Assembly: GCA_021205585.1 (NCBI GenBank)
Contig: JAJPXI010000069.1
Span: 1,046-6,502, forward strand
DNA length: 5,457 nucleotides
Reading direction: 5' to 3'
Origin: Oscillospiraceae bacterium
GTDB taxonomy: Bacteria; Bacillota; Clostridia; Oscillospirales; Oscillospiraceae
Below the pieces are notes generated by a model that was not told the DNA's origin, made no database searches, and saw nothing but the letters and a program-made list of their open reading frames with translations. Each line of letters opens with the position of its first letter. The stretch's first letter is position 1. The position numbers and the translations under genes are program-made. Shown here one piece after another: positions 1 to 5,171 of this stretch.

Positions 1-121
1 TGCCGCCCGGGCGGGGTGGGGGGCGGGGTGGGTTTCCGGGGGCGGGGCGCCCCCCCCCAACCGGGGGGGGGGGCCCCCGCCGCTGCTTGTGGCAGAGAAG
101 AGAGAGGAGGAAAAAGGGGAT
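1..121. other. G/C homopolymer-rich low-complexity stretch, no gene
   Basis: Positions 1-83 are almost entirely G and C in long runs: G4, G6, G4 and G3 separated by single bases (13-32), C9 (50-58), G11 (63-73) and C5 (74-78). The C9 and G11 runs could fold on each other around AACC. Positions 91-121 are purine-rich on the plus strand. I see no ORF with a ribosome binding site. No ordinary terminator (hairpin plus T-run) for metY, whose stop is at 122-124, is visible here. The stretch is either a sequencing or assembly artefact at a contig edge, or a real quadruplex- or hairpin-forming region. It differs sharply from every other part of the window. Confidence 0.6.
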
Positions 122-1405
122 TTATTTGACCGCCGCGAAGCCCTTGTCCAGGTCGGCGAGGATGTCGTCGATGTGCTCGGTGCCGACGGACAGGCGGATG
201 GTGTTGGGATATATGCCCTGGTCGGCCAGCTCCCCGGCGGACAGCTGGGAGTGGGTGGTAGTGGCCGGGTGGATGACCAGGCTCTTCACATCGGCCACGT
301 TGGCCAGCAGGGAGAAGATTTCCAGGCTGTCGATGAACTTCCACGCCTCCTCCTGGCCGCCCTTAATCTCGAAGGTGAAGATGGATGCGCCGCCGTTGGG
401 GAAGTATTTCTCATACAGGGCGTGGTCGGGATGGTCGGGCAGGCTGGGGTGGTTGACGCGCTCCACCTGGGGATGGGCGGTCAGGTATTCCACCACCTTT
501 TTGGTGTTCTCCGCATGGCGCTCCAGGCGCAGAGAGAGGGTCTCCGTCCCCTGGAGGAGGAGGAACGCGGCGAAGGGGGAGATGGTGGAGCCGGTGTCCC
601 GCAGGAGGATGGCCCGGATGTAGGTGGCGAAAGCGGCAGGGCCGGCGGCTTCGGTGAATTTCACGCCGTGGTAGCTGGGGTTTGGCTGGGAAATCCAGGG
701 ATAACGGCCGCTGGCCGCCCAGTCAAATTTGCCGGAGTCTACGATGACGCCGCCCAGGGTGGTACCGTGGCCGCCGATGAACTTGGTGGCCGAGTGAACC
801 ACGATGTCCGCGCCGTGCTCGATGGGGCGAATCAGGTAGGGGGTGCCGAAGGTATTGTCGATGACCAGGGGCAGACCGTGGCTGTGGGCGATGGCGGCCA
901 CGGCGTCGATGTCAGGAATGTCGGAGTTGGGGTTGCCCAGGGGCTCGATGTCGACGGCCCGGGTGTTGGGCTGGATGGCGGCCTCCACCTCCTCCAGGTT
1001 GTGGATGTCTACAAAGGTGGTCTGCACGCCGTACAGGGGCAGGGTGTGGGCCAGCAGGTTGTAGCTGCCGCCGTAAATGGTCTTTTGGGCCACGATGTGC
1101 TCGCCTTCCCGCGCCAGCGCCTGAACCGTGTAGGTGATGGCGGCGGCACCGGTGGCCACGGCCAGCCCGGCCACACCGCCCTCCAGGGCGGCGATGCGAT
1201 CCTCAAAAACCCCCTGGGTGGAGTTGGTCAGCCGCCCGTAGATGTTGCCGGCGTCGGCAAGGCCGAAACGGGCGGCGGCGTGGGCCGAGTTGTGAAAGAC
1301 ATAGGAGGTGGTGGCGTAGATGGGCACGGCCCGGGAATCGGTGGCGGGGTCTGCCTGCTCCTGGCCCACGTGGAGCTGGAGGGTTTCAAAATGATATTTG
1401 CTCAT
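122..1405 (-). CDS. metY: O-acetylhomoserine sulfhydrylase (O-acetylhomoserine aminocarboxypropyltransferase)
   Basis: A 427-residue cytoplasmic, PLP-dependent enzyme of the Cys/Met metabolism family (fold type I), full length for MetY (about 425-430). It joins O-acetyl-L-homoserine and sulfide to give L-homocysteine and acetate, the direct sulfhydrylation route to methionine. Visible landmarks: Y56 and R58 in IYGRLTNSTQ (phosphate contacts from the neighbouring subunit); D183 in VIDNTFGTPY (binds the PLP ring nitrogen); the Schiff-base lysine K208 in HSATKFIGGHG; the DVKSLVIHPATTTHSQL block from 372; and R404 in NTIRLSVGTE (substrate carboxylate). The WISQPNPSYHGVKF segment (237-250) favours MetY over cystathionine gamma-synthase or gamma-lyase. 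The start ATG has AGAGG 9 nt upstream (1415-1419). The gene is preceded by a long leader with a small ORF and its own promoter. Oddity: residues 151-156 read VDIEPL where relatives usually have a V-F/Y-I/V-E-T-like sequence. Methanethiol use cannot be judged from sequence. Confidence 0.95.
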   Translation of the reverse strand: MSKYHFETLQLHVGQEQADPATDSRAVPIYATTSYVFHNSAHAAARFGLADAGNIYGRLTNSTQGVFEDRIAALEGGVAGLAVATGAAAITYTVQALAREGEHIVAQKTIYGGSYNLLAHTLPLYGVQTTFVDIHNLEEVEAAIQPNTRAVDIEPLGNPNSDIPDIDAVAAIAHSHGLPLVIDNTFGTPYLIRPIEHGADIVVHSATKFIGGHGTTLGGVIVDSGKFDWAASGRYPWISQPNPSYHGVKFTEAAGPAAFATYIRAILLRDTGSTISPFAAFLLLQGTETLSLRLERHAENTKKVVEYLTAHPQVERVNHPSLPDHPDHALYEKYFPNGGASIFTFEIKGGQEEAWKFIDSLEIFSLLANVADVKSLVIHPATTTHSQLSAGELADQGIYPNTIRLSVGTEHIDDILADLDKGFAAVK

Positions 1406-1414
1406 GGTAAGATA

Positions 1415-1419
1415 CCTCT
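1415..1419 (-). promoter_or_regulatory. Ribosome binding site of metY
   Basis: AGAGG on the minus strand, 9 nt before the metY ATG. It sits at the end of an A/T-rich stretch (1420-1447) that separates the leader ORF stop from metY and should be unstructured. An ATG at about 1424 precedes this site but is out of frame with metY and has no site of its own. Confidence 0.7.
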
Positions 1420-1447
1420 TTCATTTTAATTTTTTATTTTATGGGGT

Positions 1448-1576
1448 TTATTCGCGGCGGGAAATCGGGACGGCGGGCGTTCCGGCGCGGGGCCAGGCCG
1501 CCCCGCCCATCAGGGGGCGCGGCATTCGCCCAAAGCGGAAATTGCTTCTCAGCAGCCGCAGGAAAATATTTGTCAA
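1448..1576 (-). CDS. Putative 42-residue leader peptide upstream of metY
   Basis: A short ORF lying wholly inside the metY transcript leader. It begins with TTG at 1574-1576, preceded 8 nt away by a strong GGAGG (1585-1589) within GGGAGGTG. It ends in TAA at 1448-1450, 42 nt before the metY ATG. The peptide starts M/L-TNIFLRLLRSNFRFGRM and ends PAVPISRRE. It has eight arginines and five prolines, two internal methionines (18 and 23), a single tryptophan and no cysteine. There is no signal peptide or membrane helix, and the C-terminal half is rich in Gly, Ala and Pro. An in-frame ATG exists at 1655-1657 but overlaps the -35 box, so it cannot be the start for this promoter. I do not recognise the peptide family. 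A role in controlling metY translation or transcription is inferred from position and from overlapping hairpins. It might instead be a chance ORF in GC-rich DNA, although the matched ribosome site argues against that. Confidence 0.55.
   Translation of the reverse strand: MTNIFLRLLRSNFRFGRMPRPLMGGAAWPRAGTPAVPISRRE
1487..1523 (-). promoter_or_regulatory. Overlapping alternative hairpins in the metY leader
   Basis: On the minus-strand RNA, GCCGC(G)CCC at 1523-1515 can pair with GGGGCGGC at 1504-1497 (8 bp, one bulged G). Alternatively GCGGGGC at 1506-1500 pairs with GCCCCGC at 1493-1487 (7 bp, loop GGCCTG). The two stems share 1500-1504 and cannot form together. Both lie inside the leader ORF, so a translating ribosome would affect which one forms. 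No T-run follows, so this would not be a classic terminator. The region is very GC-rich and such pairings can arise by chance. Confidence 0.35.
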
Positions 1577-1584
1577 TCCCCTCA

Positions 1585-1589
1585 CCTCC
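1585..1589 (-). promoter_or_regulatory. Ribosome binding site of the metY leader ORF
   Basis: GGAGG on the minus strand with 8 nt to a TTG codon at 1576. It is stronger than the site of metY itself and decides the choice of the TTG start. No other start codon in any frame is as well placed behind it. Confidence 0.6.
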
Positions 1590-1628
1590 CGGCAGGATAA
1601 AACCCACTTACATAACAGGTTTATGGGA

Positions 1629-1657
1629 ATTATACCACAGGGAGCCGCTCTTGTCAA
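1629..1657 (-). promoter_or_regulatory. Sigma-A promoter of metY
   Basis: Minus strand: TTGACA (1652-1657), 17-bp spacer, TATAAT (1629-1634). Both boxes match the consensus perfectly. Transcription should begin near 1622, giving a leader of about 215 nt before metY. The promoter sits just beyond the terminator of the upstream ABC gene, so metY is independently transcribed. Confidence 0.9.
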
Positions 1658-1696
1658 GAGGGAAATCGGACTTTTTTCAAAATGCTTCGGGCTGTC

Positions 1697-1727
1697 AAAA
1701 AAGCGGCCTCCCCGCAGGGGGAGGCCG
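1697..1727 (-). terminator. Intrinsic terminator of the ABC transporter gene
   Basis: Minus strand: a perfect 10-bp stem CGGCCTCCCC / GGGGAGGCCG (1704-1727) with a CTGC tetraloop, followed by C and a T6 run (1697-1702). It begins 21 nt after the ABC gene stop and ends 40 nt before the metY -35 box, so it separates the two units cleanly. Confidence 0.93.
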
Positions 1728-1748
1728 TCTTGAGTTTGCCTGAAGGTG

Positions 1749-4700
1749 TTATTCCGTCCTCAGGGCCACCACCGGGTCTTTCTTGGCGGCGCTGCGGGAG
1801 GGGATGATGCCGGCGATTAGGGTCAAAACGGTGCTGATGGCCACCAGGATAACCGCCCCGCCCAGGGGCAGGATGGCGCTGAGATTGCCGATGCCGGTGA
1901 CGGAGTGGAGGATAGCGTTGATGGGGAGGCACAGGAGGGCGGTAACCACCACGCCCAGCAGCCCGGCGGTGAGGCCCACAATCATGGTCTCGGCGGTGAA
2001 CATGCTGGACACGTCCTTCTTGGAGGCCCCGATGGCCCGCAGGATGCCGATTTCCTTGGTGCGCTCCTGGACGGAAATCAGGGTGATGACGCCAATCATG
2101 ATGGAGGACACCACCAGGGAGATGGCCACGAAGGCAATCAGGACGTAGGCGATGGCGTTGATGATGGTGGTGATGGAGGACATCATCAATCCCAGGTAGT
2201 CGGTGTACTGAATTTCCTGCATCTCGTCCACCGTGTCGTTATAGGCGTCGATGGCGTCGGTGATGATGTCCTTATTTTCAAAGGTGGAGGCGTAGATATT
2301 GATGGCGGCGGGGTCGTCCAGCTGGAAGTAGCCCATGGCCACCAGGTTGTCCTCATAGGTGGAGGAGGAGAACTCCAGCACCTGGTCGTAGTACAGGGCG
2401 CACTGCTCGGTGGTGTACCCCTCCAGGGCGGCGTCCAGGGCGGCGGCAAGCTGCTCGACGCTCATGGCGGAGAGCTGTTCGGCCACCTGGGCGGCGTACT
2501 GGGCGGCAATTTGCTCGGAGATGGCTTCGGAGAACACCTCGTTCAGCTCCTCGTCGCTCATGGCCGCCAGGTATTCATAGATAGAGTCGCTGTCCATGCT
2601 CATCTGCTCGGCCATGCTCTCGGCCATGGCGGCCTCCATGTCCTCCCGGGTCATGGAGGCCAGCGCCGCCTGGGTCTGGGCCTCCAGCTCCTCGTCGCTG
2701 AGCAGGCTGGCGATGGAGATATACAGCTCGGCGCGCTCCTCCTGGGTCATTCCGGCGACGATCTCCCGGAAGGCCGCCTCCTTCTCCTCCTCGTCCAGGC
2801 TGTCGGAGGAGGCGGCGAAGGGTAGGCCGGTCAAAATGTCGGTGTCGGGGTCGTCCATCTGGGCGGCGATGGCCTCAGAGCCGTCGGCCTTGTCGGACAG
2901 GTACTCGGTCAGGGCGGTGGTGTAGGCGATGCCGCTGCTGAGCATGGCGGCGGTGCTGTCCTCTCCGGGCCGGATGATGCCCACCACCTCCAGGGTCATG
3001 GCGTTGTCGTACAGGTAGCGCAGGCCGGCGTCGGTGTCCCGCAGGTCGTCATACAGGCCGGTGGCCTCGTCGTAGACGTAGCAGTCGGCGTTGAGGATAA
3101 CGTGGTAGTCCAGCTCGCAGATTTCCTCATAGGTCCAGCTGCTCATCTCCCGATCCAGCACAGTGCCGTCCGCGGCGGCGCTGGCCAGGGCGTCCATGTC
3201 CTCCTGGGACAGCAGGCCCAGGGCGTACAGGGTCACGTCGTCCAGCTCGTTGTTCTCGTCCAGCACCAGCACCACTTCATTATAGCTGCTGGGCCAGGAG
3301 CCGTAGACCAGCTCGTACTGGTTCAGAACAAGCTCGTTAATCAGTGCCCCGTCCTCCCCGGCCAACAGTTCCTGCCACAGGGCGGTGGAGGACATGGAGG
3401 ACATGGACGTCATGGAGGAAAGAATGGAGGAGGAAGAAGAGCCGTCGGTCATGGCGCTGACGTCAATGTCCATATAGGCGGCCAGCAGGGACTGGAGAAC
3501 CTCGGTGGTGTCGGAGCGGATGATGTCCCCGTCCACGTTCTGGGTGTAGACCAGCAGATCCAAATCGTAGGTGTACTGCACCCCATTGACCGCCTGGGCC
3601 AGCTCACTGTCCTCGTCGGCCAGCTGCTCCTCCAGATAGGCCTGGAAAGAGGTCAGGTCGTTTTCGCTCTCCTCCAGGTTGTTCAGGGCGTTGATCATGT
3701 CGTACAGGGCCTGCCGCTCGTAGACCGCGCCGTCCTCGTTTTCGCTGTCGCTGGACACCACGTCCATAAAGCTGGAAATCAGGGTGGACAGGTCGATGGT
3801 GGAGGCCTCCAGGGTCAGGGGATAGGCGGACAGGGTCTCCTCCTGGACGGTGTTGATGTAGGTGGTCATGCCCTGGGACACGGACAGAATCAGGGCAATG
3901 CCGATGATGCCGATGGAGCCGGCGAAGGCGGTCAGAGCGGTGCGGCCCTTTTTGGTGAACAGGTTTTTCAGGGAGAGCATAAAGGATGTGCCGAAGGACA
4001 TGGTGGGCTTTTTGGGGGCCTTGCCCTTTGCGGCCAGGGCGGTCTGGTCGTCCTGCCGGGCGGCCTGCCGCTCGGCCTCGCTCAAGGGCTGGGAGTCGGC
4101 GGTGATAACCCCGTCCAGCATTCGGATGATGCGGGAGGAGTACCGCTCGGCCAGATCCGGGTTGTGAGTGACCATGATGATCAGCCGGTCCTTGGAGATT
4201 TCCTTCAATATCTCCATGACCTGCACGCTGGTCTCGGTGTCCAGGGCGCCGGTGGGCTCGTCAGCCAGGATGATGTCCGGGTTGTTCACCAGGGCGCGGG
4301 CGATGGCCACCCGCTGCATCTGGCCGCCGGAGAGGGTATTGGGCCGCTTGTGCAGGTGCTCCGCCAGGCCCACCTGCTCCAGGGCGGCCCTGGCCCTGGA
4401 GCGGCGCTCGCTTTTGGACACGCCGGACAGGGTCAGGGCCAGCTCCACATTTTGCAGGACGGTTTGGTGGGGAATCAGGTTGTAGCTTTGAAAGACAAAA
4501 CCCACCGAATGGTTGCGGTAGCTGTCCCACTCCCGATCCTTATACTCCCTGGTGGACACGCCGTTGATGACCAGATCCCCCTCGGTGTACCCGTCCAGGC
4601 CGCCGATGATATTAAGCATGGTGGTTTTGCCGCAGCCAGAGGGGCCGAGGATGGACACAAATTCCGCCTTGCGGAACTGCAAGTCGATTCCCTTTAACGC

Positions 4701-4757
4701 ATGCACCACGCCGTTTCCGGCGGGGTAATCCTTTTTGATGTGCTTTAATTCCAACAT
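1749..4757 (-). CDS. Fused ABC exporter: ATPase plus MacB/FtsX-type permease with a large external domain
   Basis: A 1002-residue membrane protein that should dimerise into a complete transporter. ATPase (1-220): Walker A GPSGCGKTT (38-46), Q-loop Q90, signature LSGGQMQRVAIARAL (142-156), Walker B IILADE (162-167), D-loop around 171-173, H-loop H198; closest in style to LolD/MacB. A charged linker (221-255) follows, then TM1 (about 274-296). An acidic extracytoplasmic domain (about 297-860) carries a Ser/Met-rich patch (440-458) and nine 16-residue repeats (653-795). TM2 is about 863-893, and the FtsX coupling segment QERTKEIGILRAIGASKKD spans 897-915. TM3 (about 921-947) and TM4 (about 963-985) complete the permease. 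All ATPase motifs are intact. E. coli MacB is about 650 residues; the difference is nearly all in the external domain. The ATG has GGGAGG 10 nt upstream (4768-4773). Relatives export peptides or lipoproteins, or act mechanically on envelope enzymes; the substrate is unknown. There is no partner adaptor or two-component system in the window. Confidence 0.9.
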   Translation of the reverse strand: MLELKHIKKDYPAGNGVVHALKGIDLQFRKAEFVSILGPSGCGKTTMLNIIGGLDGYTEGDLVINGVSTREYKDREWDSYRNHSVGFVFQSYNLIPHQTVLQNVELALTLSGVSKSERRSRARAALEQVGLAEHLHKRPNTLSGGQMQRVAIARALVNNPDIILADEPTGALDTETSVQVMEILKEISKDRLIIMVTHNPDLAERYSSRIIRMLDGVITADSQPLSEAERQAARQDDQTALAAKGKAPKKPTMSFGTSFMLSLKNLFTKKGRTALTAFAGSIGIIGIALILSVSQGMTTYINTVQEETLSAYPLTLEASTIDLSTLISSFMDVVSSDSENEDGAVYERQALYDMINALNNLEESENDLTSFQAYLEEQLADEDSELAQAVNGVQYTYDLDLLVYTQNVDGDIIRSDTTEVLQSLLAAYMDIDVSAMTDGSSSSSILSSMTSMSSMSSTALWQELLAGEDGALINELVLNQYELVYGSWPSSYNEVVLVLDENNELDDVTLYALGLLSQEDMDALASAAADGTVLDREMSSWTYEEICELDYHVILNADCYVYDEATGLYDDLRDTDAGLRYLYDNAMTLEVVGIIRPGEDSTAAMLSSGIAYTTALTEYLSDKADGSEAIAAQMDDPDTDILTGLPFAASSDSLDEEEKEAAFREIVAGMTQEERAELYISIASLLSDEELEAQTQAALASMTREDMEAAMAESMAEQMSMDSDSIYEYLAAMSDEELNEVFSEAISEQIAAQYAAQVAEQLSAMSVEQLAAALDAALEGYTTEQCALYYDQVLEFSSSTYEDNLVAMGYFQLDDPAAINIYASTFENKDIITDAIDAYNDTVDEMQEIQYTDYLGLMMSSITTIINAIAYVLIAFVAISLVVSSIMIGVITLISVQERTKEIGILRAIGASKKDVSSMFTAETMIVGLTAGLLGVVVTALLCLPINAILHSVTGIGNLSAILPLGGAVILVAISTVLTLIAGIIPSRSAAKKDPVVALRTE
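2373..2801 (-). repeat. Nine 16-residue helical repeats in the ABC external domain
   Basis: Residues 653-795 of the ABC protein divide into nine units of 16 residues (one of 15) beginning at 653, 669, 685, 701, 717, 732, 748, 764 and 780. The recurring pattern is hydrophobic-(S/T/D)-x-E-(E/D/Q)-hydrophobic followed by an Ala-rich helix. Examples are GMTQEERAEL, LLSDEELEAQ, SMTREDMEAA, AMSDEELNEV, AMSVEQLAAA and GYTTEQCALY. The fifth and seventh units (717 and 748) have lost most of the cap motif. The units look like short helices each capped by Ser/Thr, probably stacking or forming a long coiled stalk outside the membrane. Confidence 0.7.
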
Positions 4758-4791
4758 TCAGTGTGGGCCTCCCATTCAGAATCATTTAATC

Positions 4792-4820
4792 ATTGTAGCC
4801 TGAAATGCAGGGGAGGTCAA
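4792..4820 (-). promoter_or_regulatory. Promoter of the ABC transporter gene
   Basis: Minus strand: TTGACC (4815-4820), 17-bp spacer, TACAAT (4792-4797). Each box has one mismatch from the sigma-A consensus. Transcription should start near 4785, giving a short leader of about 28 nt that contains the GGGAGG ribosome site (4768-4773). Confidence 0.8.
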
Positions 4821-4827
4821 GGCCAGT

Positions 4828-4846
4828 TTGTAAATTTATTGTAAAT
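4828..4846 (-). promoter_or_regulatory. Tandem 11-bp-spaced ATTTACAA repeats, candidate response-regulator operator
   Basis: Minus strand: two identical ATTTACAA units at 4846-4839 and 4835-4828, exactly 11 bp apart, ending 7 bp upstream of the -35 box of the ABC gene. OmpR/PhoB-family regulators bind direct repeats at one helical turn, and the core TTTACA-5-TTTACA resembles the Bacillus subtilis PhoP half-site TT(A/C/T)A(C/T)A. The position suits activation. No regulator gene is in the window, so the identity of the binder is inferred. Chance A/T-rich repetition is the alternative. Confidence 0.5.
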
Positions 4847-4952
4847 GATTTTCAGGGCGGTTTATTGAGGCTACACCGCACAAAGCGGACTGCAGTGCCT
4901 TGCGGCAAATTTCCGCCAGCCGCCGCCCAAATGTTTTCGTAAGAAAAAAAGC

Positions 4953-4981
4953 TTGACAGCCATCCGAAATCGTGGTATCAT
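4953..4981 (+). promoter_or_regulatory. Promoter of tRNA-Leu
   Basis: TTGACA (4953-4958), 17-bp spacer, TATCAT (4976-4981). An A-rich run (4941-4950, including A7) immediately upstream could act as an UP element. The start is expected near 4986-4990, leaving about 20 nt of 5' leader to be removed by RNase P. The sequence between the -10 box and the tRNA is partly GC-rich. Confidence 0.85.
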
Positions 4982-4983
4982 AA

Positions 4984-5017
4984 CACTCGCGCTGAGAAGC
5001 GCCAAATTGCGCGAGTG
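4984..5017. repeat. 9-bp inverted repeat joining tRNA leader and tRNA 5' end
   Basis: CACTCGCGC (4984-4992) is the exact reverse complement of GCGCGAGTG (5009-5017), which is the acceptor 5' strand plus the next two bases of the tRNA. The gap is 16 nt. If transcription begins inside the left arm, at least part of the pairing could form in the precursor and compete with the acceptor stem. Confidence 0.6.
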
Positions 5018-5096
5018 GTGGAATTGGCAGACTCGCTAGATTCAGGTTCTAGTGTGCAATACGCACGTGCGGGTTCAAGTCCCGCCTCGCGCACCA
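5009..5096 (+). tRNA. trnL: tRNA-Leu, anticodon CAG
   Basis: An 88-nt class II tRNA. The acceptor stem GCGCGAG (5009-5015) pairs with CTCGCGC (5086-5092), followed by discriminator A and an encoded CCA (5094-5096). The anticodon stem is CTAGA (5036-5040) / TCTAG (5048-5052) with loop TTCAGGT, giving anticodon CAG (5043-5045), which reads CUG leucine codons. The long variable arm contains GTGC / GCAC, as expected for leucine. The T arm is GCGGG-TTCAAGT-CCCGC. It is a lone tRNA with its own promoter and terminator. Confidence 0.96.
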
Positions 5097-5098
5097 AA

Positions 5099-5143
5099 AG
5101 AAAAGCCTTGAAACTCAATGGTTTCAAGGCTTTTCTCCGTTTT
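5099..5143. terminator. Bidirectional intrinsic terminator between tRNA-Leu and the converging gene
   Basis: A perfect 16-bp inverted repeat, AGAAAAGCCTTGAAAC (5099-5114) and GTTTCAAGGCTTTTCT (5121-5136), with a TCAATG loop. On the plus strand T-rich sequence runs through 5131-5143. On the minus strand the hairpin core is followed by TTTTCTTTT. It starts 3 nt after the tRNA and lies 29 nt past the stop of the minus-strand gene, so it can end both transcripts. Confidence 0.9.
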
Positions 5144-5171
5144 AATTACCAGTTTTGCAACAGCGGCTTTA

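Noticed and set aside
89..1429. 446-residue plus-strand ORF opposite metY
   Set aside because: It is the antisense shadow of metY in GC-rich DNA. Its translation is dominated by Gly, Val and Gln repeats and it has no domain.
1571..1576. TTGACA overlapping the leader ORF start as a promoter
   Set aside because: No -10-like hexamer follows at 16-18 bp; the sequence there is GC-rich.
1406..1622. SAM riboswitch or T-box in the metY leader
   Set aside because: I looked for the SAM-I core helices and the T-box AGGGTGGNACCGCG motif on the minus strand and found neither.
1577..1657. ATG at 1655-1657 as an upstream start giving a 69-residue leader protein
   Set aside because: The ATG overlaps the -35 box of the metY promoter and lies upstream of the predicted start site, so it would not be in the transcript.
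1670..1698. Second TTGACA (1693-1698) as another metY promoter
   Set aside because: It overlaps the T-run of the ABC terminator, and at 17 bp spacing the -10 position reads AAAAGT.
1905..2825. 306-residue plus-strand ORF with Gly/His-rich sequence
   Set aside because: This is another antisense shadow, covering the C-terminal part of the ABC gene; the His/Gly pattern is the complement of its codons.
3102..4697. 531-residue plus-strand ORF opposite the ABC ATPase
   Set aside because: Its Gly/Val/Gln/His-rich composition mirrors codons of the true gene, whose ATPase motifs are all intact on the minus strand.
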